Shown here: in pieces, positions 58,483 through 64,000 of the stretch
Layout: the number at the start of each line of letters is the position of its first letter
Position numbering within the stretch: position 1 is the stretch's first letter
DNA from: Deltaproteobacteria bacterium
Lineage (GTDB): Bacteria > Myxococcota_A > Polyangia > Polyangiales > JADJMO01
Length of the DNA: 64,000 nt
Reading direction: 5' to 3'
Assembly: GCA_025363655.1 (NCBI GenBank)
Contig: JANYDK010000118.1
Location: 1 to 64,000, forward strand
Made by a program: the position numbers and the translations under genes
The notes under the pieces: model-generated
Database searches by the model: none
Told to the model about the DNA's origin: nothing
The model's input: the letters and a program-made list of their open reading frames with translations, nothing else

Positions 58483-59421
58483 TCATCGATGACCGAGCGC
58501 GCGAAGGAGCGAGCCCGCATCCCGCGGGGAGAGGGAGCCATCGGCGACGCGGCGAAGAATGGCGTCGAGCTGCCCGTCGTCGTGTGCGAAGTTTACAGCT
58601 GAATTCTCGGACCCGACGGATCCGACGGATCCGACGGATCCGACGGACTCGGCGGTCTCGAGGGGCCTCGAGACGTCGGCGGCCTGCGCGGTGCGATAGG
58701 GGCCGCGGTCGGCGTCGTCGATGGCGATGCCGATGCGCGAGGACTCGCGGACCTTGATGGCGCCGACGTCGGCTTCGATGTCGAGCACCGCAGGCGCATC
58801 GCGCTGCGAGGGAAAGAGAACGCGCGACGAGCCCATCGTCGTGCGCGCCTCGACCTGGACGATGATGCCGCGCGCGAGATCGATTTTCACGGAGCCGACG
58901 CTGGTGGTGACGCGATGTTTGCCCGCATCGAGGCCGACGATGTCGAGGAAGATGGCGCCCGCGGTGGTCGCGACGTGGAACGTGCCAGCGACGCCTTCGC
59001 CCTCGATTTTCCCTGCCGCCGTGACGACGCGGAGCTTGCCGTGCACGTCCTTCAGCACCACTTCGCCGGCGTCGGTCTCGATCGTCAACTGACAGCCTTG
59101 CAGCCGCTCGGCGCGCAGCCGGCCTGCTTCGGCGCGGACGCGCGCACAGACGTTCGAGGGCACGTGCAACACGGTGCGCGACCTGTCGCGACCAAAGCCG
59201 AAGAAGCCGACGTCTTGCTCGAGGTGCACGTGCGTGGTGCCGCCTTCGCCGCGGATGTTGACGCTGATGCGGCCTTCGCCGATGACCTCGACGAACGGCC
59301 GCTCGCCGATGCGCGTCGGCACCAGCGTGATCATCGCCATCTCCGCCGTCACCTCGAGGGTCGGGTGCTCGGCGAGCGGGAGCTCCCATCGGGCCATCGT
59401 GGCATCAGGGTCGTGCTTCAT
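58483..59421 (-). CDS. DUF4097-like beta-helical adhesin/scaffold protein
   Basis: Protein of 312 residues made of short parallel strands (LTIETDAGEVVLKDVHGKLR, VVTAAGKIEGEGVAG), a right-handed beta-helix pattern as in DUF4097 proteins. No signal peptide is seen. The C terminus has Val-Gly-Ser repeats and a short helical tail (LDAILRRVADGSLSPRDAGS) like that ending the upstream DUF2089 protein. GAGGAGAG before the ATG at 59421 is a strong ribosome-binding site. Probably co-transcribed with DUF2089. Confidence 0.8.
   Translation of the reverse strand: MKHDPDATMARWELPLAEHPTLEVTAEMAMITLVPTRIGERPFVEVIGEGRISVNIRGEGGTTHVHLEQDVGFFGFGRDRSRTVLHVPSNVCARVRAEAGRLRAERLQGCQLTIETDAGEVVLKDVHGKLRVVTAAGKIEGEGVAGTFHVATTAGAIFLDIVGLDAGKHRVTTSVGSVKIDLARGIIVQVEARTTMGSSRVLFPSQRDAPAVLDIEADVGAIKVRESSRIGIAIDDADRGPYRTAQAADVSRPLETAESVGSVGSVGSVGSENSAVNFAHDDGQLDAILRRVADGSLSPRDAGSLLRALGHR
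58612..58647 (-). repeat. 9-base in-frame tandem repeat in adhesin-like gene
   Basis: Four units of TCCGACGGA (first begins C) encode Ser-Val-Gly repeats near the C terminus of the DUF4097-like protein. Confidence 0.85.
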
Positions 59422-59487
59422 GGCCTGCTCTCCTCTCGGTCGCGACTTTCGAGACTTCGCCAACTGCCCATCAGCTCGCCGCTGAGG

Positions 59488-59886
59488 TCATTTCTTCTTG
59501 CGCATGCGCGCGGCCGCCTCTGCAGGCGTGAGCTCTCCACGCGCGAGGGCGTCGAGGACTTCTTCGGTGTGCGCATTGTGACGACCGCGAGGATCGTCGC
59601 CTTCGCGCGGCGCTTCACGCGTGGGCCCCGTCATCGCCTCCACCACTTGATCGAGGCGGGCGACGACGGTCGGGTACGAGAGGCCGAGGCGCTGCTCGAC
59701 GTCTTTGATCTTTCCGCGGCACTCGAGGAACACCTCGACGAACGCGATTTGCTCGCGGCTCAGCCTTCCGAGACGACCGGAGTCGAAGTCGCCTTCGATG
59801 GCCGTCCCGCACGAGTCGCAGAGGAGCCGCGCGATGCGCATGCGCGCAGAGCACGCAGGACACGTCGTCGGCGCCGGCCGTCTCAT
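59488..59886 (-). CDS. DUF2089 family regulator (zinc ribbon plus HTH)
   Basis: Protein of 132 residues. Two CxxC pairs form a zinc ribbon (TCPACSARM, LLCDSCGTAI). A helix-turn-helix follows (FVEVFLECRGKIKDVEQRLG), as in DUF2089 proteins, and a SHOCT-like tail (ALARGELTPAEAAARMRKK) ends it. It probably regulates itself and the adjacent DUF4097-like gene, an arrangement seen in many bacteria. Confidence 0.87.
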   Translation of the reverse strand: MRRPAPTTCPACSARMRIARLLCDSCGTAIEGDFDSGRLGRLSREQIAFVEVFLECRGKIKDVEQRLGLSYPTVVARLDQVVEAMTGPTREAPREGDDPRGRHNAHTEEVLDALARGELTPAEAAARMRKKK

Positions 59887-59907
59887 CCTGCCACCATAGA
59901 CCCGAGA

Positions 59908-59920
59908 TTGAATTAATCAA
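59908..59920. promoter_or_regulatory. A/T-rich palindromic site upstream of DUF2089 gene
   Basis: TTGAATTAATCAA (arms TTGA/TCAA) followed by a partial repeat (GATTGAT at 59928-59934). It is 21 bases upstream of the DUF2089 ATG, unusually A/T-rich for this genome, and contains the likely promoter. A candidate autoregulatory operator. Confidence 0.5.
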
Positions 59921-60009
59921 GATCCAGATTGATAAAATTAAGACATCCGACCTGCTTGCTTGAAATGTCGGTGAACTTTCGCGACTTCTTGCAATCGGAC
60001 CTCGATGGG

Positions 60010-60026
60010 TCGTGCACCTTGCACGA
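60010..60026. promoter_or_regulatory. Palindrome upstream of lipoprotein gene
   Basis: TCGTGCA (60010-60016) and TGCACGA (60020-60026) around CCT, 62 bases before the lipoprotein ATG. Its GTGC/GCAC core and spacing resemble the palindromes preceding the Kazal-like lipoproteins. Confidence 0.45.
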
Positions 60027-60088
60027 GTGCCCAACTTGGACTACATCCTCCCACCCCAACCTCACTGATCCCCCACGGAGATCCGAAC

Positions 60089-60817
60089 ATGCGTCTTTTC
60101 CAGGCTTTCCTCCTCGCGTCCGCTGCAGCCACCACCTTTCTCGGCTGTGCAGTCCAGCACGACGGCGCGACCGAAGAGGCGACCGAGACCGCCGAAGACG
60201 CGGTGACGCTCGCGGCGCTCTACGGCACCTGGCAGGGCGAGGGCGGCAAGTTCATCACGCTCAGCTTCACCACCGACAAGGCCGAGACGCTCGGCGGCTA
60301 CATGAAGGGCCGCCGCTTCGAGGCGACGATCGACACCGGCATCCGTTGCATCACGACGCCGTGCCCGTCCTCAATCGAAGCTTCGGGCGTCTACAAGACG
60401 ACGAGCGGCGTGAAGCTCACCCTCAACTCCTACGACAAGCCCTCGCGCGAGTTCGGCGCCGTCCTCGGCGACTACTCGATGAAGCAGTCGGGCGACAAGC
60501 TGACGCTCACCAAGAGCGACGACAAGACGGTCGTCGAGTCCTTCCACCGCGTGAAGCTGCACACCGACAAGGAAGTGGTCGCCGCCGCCGAGGCGCACGC
60601 CTGGCCGTCGCGTGACAAGGGCTACGTCTATCGCCTGTTCGACACCCGCGCCGCCGCCGAGGCCTTCGGCAACACGCACGGCAACTCGCGCTGGATCGGC
60701 CGCGACGGCGAGACGGCGACGACGTCGCGCTTCGTCAGCGGCTTCAACGACCTGTGGGCCGAGGAGTTCACGGTCGACAAGGCGAGCCTCGCGATCACGG
60801 TCACGGGCGAGCACTGA
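60089..60817 (+). CDS. Lipoprotein related to the N-terminal domain of the Kazal-like pair
   Basis: Lipoprotein (lipobox FLGC, Cys19) of 242 residues. The beta domain has IDTGIRCITTPCPSS, matching FDTGIRCIKAPCPS in the Kazal-like lipoprotein at 32654, so they share a module. The second half has GYVYRLFDTRAAAEAFGNTH, an unrecognised alpha/beta region. No Kazal module. CGGAG precedes the ATG at 60089. Convergent with an SDR gene (2-base gap). Confidence 0.8.
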   Translation: MRLFQAFLLASAAATTFLGCAVQHDGATEEATETAEDAVTLAALYGTWQGEGGKFITLSFTTDKAETLGGYMKGRRFEATIDTGIRCITTPCPSSIEASGVYKTTSGVKLTLNSYDKPSREFGAVLGDYSMKQSGDKLTLTKSDDKTVVESFHRVKLHTDKEVVAAAEAHAWPSRDKGYVYRLFDTRAAAEAFGNTHGNSRWIGRDGETATTSRFVSGFNDLWAEEFTVDKASLAITVTGEH

Positions 60818-60819
60818 TT

Positions 60820-61563
60820 TCACCACTCCACCACTCCCTCGTCATCGAAGCACTCGCCCGTCGGTCCACCTGCCGGCAACGTCGCGAGATGGACGATGAT
60901 CTTCGCTCCCTGCTCGACCGTCCGCGGCCCACTGAAGCGATTCAAATCCGTCGCCACATATCCAGGGCACGCCGAATTCACGAGAATCCCTGCATCACGG
61001 AGCTCGATCGCGAGGCGTACCGTGAAGTGATTCACCGCGCTCTTGGAGCTCGAATAGGCGAACACGCGATTCTGATGTGGCATCGCCGCGGAACGTCGAG
61101 GGGCGAGTCCGAGTGACGCCAGCGAGCTCGAGACGTTGACGATGCGTGCGGTCTTGGCGCGGCGCAGGAGCGGGAGCATCGCGCGCGTCACGGCCACCAA
61201 GCCGAAGACGTTGGTCGCGTAAATCGCGCGCATCGTCGTCACCTCCTCTTGGCTCGGCGCCGTGCTGCCGGTGGCGATGCCGGCGTTGTTGACGAGCACG
61301 TCGAGCCCACCGTGCTCCACCTCGATGTGCTTCGCCGCGCGTGCGACGCTCCCGTCGTCGGTGACGTCGAGCTCGAGGAAATGAACGTCAGTATCCGCAT
61401 CTGCCGCCCGGAGCTTTTCGACGGCAGCCAGGCCGCGTGCCCGATCGCGCGCGCCGACGAGGACCTTCATCCCCGCCTTCGCCAGCTGCGCCGCGGTCGC
61501 GTGGCCGATGCCCTTGTTTGCGCCTGTTATCAGCACGATTCGTCGTTGCGAAGGGGTGTTCAT
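60820..61563 (-). CDS. Short-chain dehydrogenase/reductase (carbonyl reductase-like)
   Basis: SDR of 247 residues. Cofactor motif TGANKGIG (13-20), NNAGIA, and catalytic Ser with Tyr and Lys (AYSSSKSAVN). GANKGIG is typical of carbonyl reductase-like SDRs. ATG at 61563. It is divergent from an AraC regulator across a large inverted repeat, which suggests that AraC controls it. Confidence 0.9.
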   Translation of the reverse strand: MNTPSQRRIVLITGANKGIGHATAAQLAKAGMKVLVGARDRARGLAAVEKLRAADADTDVHFLELDVTDDGSVARAAKHIEVEHGGLDVLVNNAGIATGSTAPSQEEVTTMRAIYATNVFGLVAVTRAMLPLLRRAKTARIVNVSSSLASLGLAPRRSAAMPHQNRVFAYSSSKSAVNHFTVRLAIELRDAGILVNSACPGYVATDLNRFSGPRTVEQGAKIIVHLATLPAGGPTGECFDDEGVVEW

Positions 61564-61596
61564 GGCGCCAACTTGAGGCGCGCACGCGGTGGCCGA

Positions 61597-61629
61597 TTGG
61601 GCAATCTTGCGGCCGCCAAGATCGCCCAA
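61597..61629. promoter_or_regulatory. Large inverted repeat between SDR and AraC genes
   Basis: TTGGGCAATCTTG (61597-61609) and CAAGATCGCCCAA (61617-61629) pair at 12 of 13 positions around CGGCCGC. It lies 34 bases upstream of the SDR start and 36 bases before the AraC GTG. A good candidate AraC-family operator for both divergent genes. Confidence 0.6.
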
Positions 61630-61664
61630 GCGACAGACACTGGCTGCGCGCTATCCTCTCTCCC

Positions 61665-62537
61665 GTGGGAGCTTCGAGAGCGCTACAGGTGGGAGAGTCG
61701 AAGACGTCCGCGTCTGGCAGTATCGCGCCGGGCGTCGTCTACATGCGCGTGCGTGAGACCACCACGCTCTACGCCGGCATGAAGCCATTCCACGCGGTGA
61801 GCCTCACGCTCGGAGGTGACTCCGTCTCTCGGGTCGACGGTCACGAGAGCGAGCAGGTGCCAGGCTCGATGCAATTGAAAGAGCCCGGTCAGATCCATCG
61901 CGTGCTTCGTCGCGCGACGCCCGGGTCGTTTCAAATCGTCTCCTTCGATGCGCAGCTCATCGAGCGCGCGTGCCAGGCGCGAGGTCTCGGTGCCCGCGCG
62001 CGCCTCTCGACATTGCAACTCGAGCCAGGTGACGCACGTGCGGCGGCGTTTCGCCGGCTTCATCACCTCGTCCTCGCCCGCGCCCACGTGCTCTCGCCGC
62101 CCGACGAGTTCACCACCGAGGCCGTCGTCGCCGAAGCCATCGACACCTACGCCTCGCTCCTCGCCGACGTCGGAACCTCGACGAAATACGGCAATTCATC
62201 GAAGTCACGCCTTCGCGCCAGCGTGCAGCGAGCCCGCGCGTTCCTCCTCGATCACTTCACCGAGAACGTCACTCTCGATGCGCTCGCCGACCACGCCCGC
62301 GCCGACAAGTTCCACCTCTGCCGCGCCTTCACCGCCGAGCTCGGTCTGCCGCCGTATGCGTTTCTCACGCAAGCACGCATCGCCGAAGCGCGCGTGCTCC
62401 TTCGCCGCGGCGTGCGCCCCTCCGAGCTCGCCCCACGTCTCGGGTTTTGTGATCAAAGCCAGATGCATCGCCACTTCGTGCGCATCGTCGGGTGCACGCC
62501 AGGGGCGTATGCCGATTCGACGGTGGGGCGTACGTGA
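61665..62537 (+). CDS. AraC-family transcriptional regulator
   Basis: Regulator of about 290 residues with an N-terminal cupin-type sensing domain (TLYAGMKPFHAVSLTLGGDS) and two C-terminal AraC helix-turn-helix motifs (LDALADHARADKFHLCRAFT; LAPRLGFCDQSQMHRHFVRI). GTG starts at 61665 and 61689 are both possible. It is divergent from the SDR gene. Confidence 0.87.
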   Translation: MGASRALQVGESKTSASGSIAPGVVYMRVRETTTLYAGMKPFHAVSLTLGGDSVSRVDGHESEQVPGSMQLKEPGQIHRVLRRATPGSFQIVSFDAQLIERACQARGLGARARLSTLQLEPGDARAAAFRRLHHLVLARAHVLSPPDEFTTEAVVAEAIDTYASLLADVGTSTKYGNSSKSRLRASVQRARAFLLDHFTENVTLDALADHARADKFHLCRAFTAELGLPPYAFLTQARIAEARVLLRRGVRPSELAPRLGFCDQSQMHRHFVRIVGCTPGAYADSTVGRT

Positions 62538-62585
62538 GCTCGTCCGGTCTTGTCGTGCCGCCACGAGAGAGGCACGAACGTACCG

Positions 62586-63218
62586 ATGTCGTCCGTTCTC
62601 GCTCCGCTCCCTTCCTCGCCCTCGGCGCTCCGCAACCGCGCGGTGATCGCCGACGCGCTCGCCGAGATACTCCCCGCGGGTCTCACTGGTATCTCTGAGA
62701 CCAGCACGCTCCTCGAGATCGCGAGCGGCACCGGTGAGCACGCGGTGCACTTCGTCGAACGTCTACCCCAATGGACGATCCAGCCGACCGAGGCGACCGC
62801 CGAGGCCTGTGCGCAGATCGACCGACGCGTGCTCGAGTCCGCAGCGCCGCGCGTCGAGAGGGCGAAGGTGCTCGACGTGACGAAGAAGCCTTGGCCGGTC
62901 GAGCGCGCCGACGCCGTTCTCACGATCAACATGTTGCACGCGTCGCTGCCCGAGACGCTCCCGGGATTGATGGAGGGCGCCGCGTCGGTGCTCCCCGCGG
63001 GGTGTCTGCTGGTGACCTATGGCCCCTATCGCATCGACGGTCGTCACACCTCGCCGAGCAACGAAGACTTCGATGCGTGGCTCAAGCGCGAACGCGATCC
63101 GCGCTGGGGCGTGCGTGACTTCGAAGAAGTGTGCGCCGAGGCCGCGCGCTGCGGGTTGGTCTTCGAGCGCCGTATCGCGATGCCGGCCAACAACTTCGTG
63201 TTGGTGTTTCGGCGGTAG
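62586..63218 (+). CDS. DUF938 family SAM-dependent methyltransferase-like protein
   Basis: Methyltransferase-fold protein of 210 residues. SAM-binding motif LLEIASGTGEHAVHF (about 43-57) and the DUF938 signature ATEACAQ, NMLHASLPETLPGLM and GPYRIDGRHTSPSN. The family is conserved but its substrate is unknown. The ATG at 62586 fits the family N terminus (SALRNRAVIADAL). It follows the AraC gene by 48 bases. Confidence 0.88.
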   Translation: MSSVLAPLPSSPSALRNRAVIADALAEILPAGLTGISETSTLLEIASGTGEHAVHFVERLPQWTIQPTEATAEACAQIDRRVLESAAPRVERAKVLDVTKKPWPVERADAVLTINMLHASLPETLPGLMEGAASVLPAGCLLVTYGPYRIDGRHTSPSNEDFDAWLKRERDPRWGVRDFEEVCAEAARCGLVFERRIAMPANNFVLVFRR

Positions 63219-63221
63219 TCT

Positions 63222-64000
63222 CTACAACGCCCCCAGCCCGTCCTGCACCACGGCCCACCAGGCCCAATCCCACGAAGCGTCGCAGAAGTTCGACTGGAAC
63301 GATCGGAGGTTGCGCACTCGGTACAGCTCGCTTCGTGCGACGACGTCGACGGTGCTGCCCATTCCGACCGCGGTGCTGCCGAAGAGGATCGAGTAGTCAT
63401 CGATGGCGATGGCGGTCGAGCACCCGGCCGGCGTACCTGGGGGAAGGCTGGCGCAGCCGGTCGGCATGATTCGGACGTCGGAGAAGGGGAGGATCGTCCC
63501 GTTGCCGATGCTGCCGTCGGTGGCGGCGAAGTAGAGGCGGCCGCCGACGTCGACTGGGTTCTTCATGCCGCCCCAGCTCGCGATGCTGGTGACGTAGACG
63601 GCCCGGGTGCACGCGAACGGGTTCTCGTCGAGTTGGAGCTCGACGTGTACGTAGCTTCCGAGGCGAAGGTGCGAGAGGTCGATGCCCGGTGCGGCGGCGG
63701 TGATCGTGAGCGGCACCGGGACACAGTCGGCCGCGGGTGAGCAGAGATCGAGCTCGACGCTGTCGACGTGCGCGCGCGTGATGAGCGCGTCGAAGCTGGT
63801 CGGCAGCGGACCCGGCTTGGTCAGCGGCCGACACTCGGCGAGCCGGTAGCTACCGGACACTTGGATGAAGACGCCGTCGGTGGTGTGCCTGCAGGTGGCG
63901 CTCGGCGCGCTCGTCGGGCTGCTCGTTGGCGCACTCGTCGGCGACCCGGTCGGTGAGCTCGTCGGTGAGCTCGTCGGTGAAGTCGTGCCGCTCGGCGAGG
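63222..64000 (-). CDS. Exported protein with Pro/Ser/Thr linker, 5' partial
   Basis: The frame is open to the window edge and begins outside. Visible parts are a long linker of Pro-Thr-Ser-Ser repeats (63900-63995, 12-base units such as CGGTGAGCTCGT) and a C-terminal beta-rich domain with several Cys (ELDLCSPAADCVPVPLTITA, LGSYVHVELQLDENPFACT). An internal GTG at 63860 is not a likely start. Such linkers link secretion or catalytic domains to binding domains. Family not recognised. Confidence 0.72.
   Translation of the reverse strand, partial: SPSGTTSPTSSPTSSPTGSPTSAPTSSPTSAPSATCRHTTDGVFIQVSGSYRLAECRPLTKPGPLPTSFDALITRAHVDSVELDLCSPAADCVPVPLTITAAAPGIDLSHLRLGSYVHVELQLDENPFACTRAVYVTSIASWGGMKNPVDVGGRLYFAATDGSIGNGTILPFSDVRIMPTGCASLPPGTPAGCSTAIAIDDYSILFGSTAVGMGSTVDVVARSELYRVRNLRSFQSNFCDASWDWAWWAVVQDGLGAL

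Noticed and set aside
57377-59389. One 670-codon protein covering the sigma-54 activator and upstream sequence
   Set aside because: Its first half is antisense-like, overlaps the adhesin-like gene in another frame and runs through the dispersed repeat. The activator core has its own GTG at 58369.

Overview
The window reads as chromosome from a soil-type myxobacterium or close relative (Myxococcota, Polyangia-like). The DNA is very GC-rich with strong third-position G/C, so most genes carry long antisense shadow frames. The gene set fits that group: several TonB-dependent receptors with unusual N-terminal fusions, many lipoproteins with Cys-rich or Kazal-like domains, a DUF1552/DUF1592 pair, an FHA protein, a sigma-54 activator, ECF sigma and LuxR-type regulators, and a lectin-tailed metalloprotease. 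I see no rRNA, tRNA, CRISPR array, transposase or phage gene. Assignments rest on reading translations and motifs; no database search was run.

Layout. 1-8 kb: a HupE/UreJ-type permease, an ALDH7-type aldehyde dehydrogenase, a ketopantoate reductase-like enzyme, an OhrR/Ohr peroxide operon with a tandem palindromic operator, and a chromate transporter with a DUF2277 gene. 8-17 kb: a probable metal or metal-complex uptake region with two related TonB receptors, a NicO-type nickel/cobalt permease and two lipoproteins translationally coupled to the second receptor, which carries a TonB-C-like domain at its own N terminus. 17-23.7 kb: two LysR regulators with palindromes at their start codons, an NmrA-like oxidoreductase, a TPR-PEGA-TonB receptor fusion, and a truncated haemoglobin coupled to a monooxygenase-fold protein.

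23.7-32.6 kb is the most unusual stretch: a gluzincin-like peptidase, a Rieske oxygenase, two paralogous proteins with an HxD...H iron/2-oxoglutarate signature, a glutathionylspermidine synthase-like ATP-grasp ligase coupled to a DUF350 membrane protein, a membrane-anchored 440-residue protein ending in a Ser/Gly/Cys tail, an unknown 189-residue protein and a third 2-oxoglutarate oxygenase. Overlaps and divergent starts tie it together. I propose an uncharacterised peptide- or metabolite-modifying system at the cell envelope.

32.6-45 kb: tandem Kazal-like lipoproteins, then a leftward run HEAT-repeat protein, FHA protein, purC, purS, sixA and a metallo-beta-lactamase-fold hydrolase, and divergently a 977-residue protein with a collagen-like Gly-rich region. 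45-64 kb: LuxR-type and ECF sigma regulators, the DUF1552/DUF1592 pair (the latter ending in a CBM2-like domain), a LysR-pirin unit, secreted proteins, a sigma-54 activator without a sensor domain, a DUF2089 plus bactofilin/adhesin-like operon, an SDR-AraC divergent pair, a DUF938 methyltransferase and a partial secreted protein at the right edge.

Two genome-scale habits stand out. A dispersed repeat with compensatory changes in its hairpin occurs at 11.1 kb and 58.4 kb. Short in-frame tandem repeats (units of 6, 9 or 12 bases) sit in signal peptides, linkers or termini of at least seven unrelated genes. Every stretch without a called gene is under 300 bases; those holding visible structure are listed as features.
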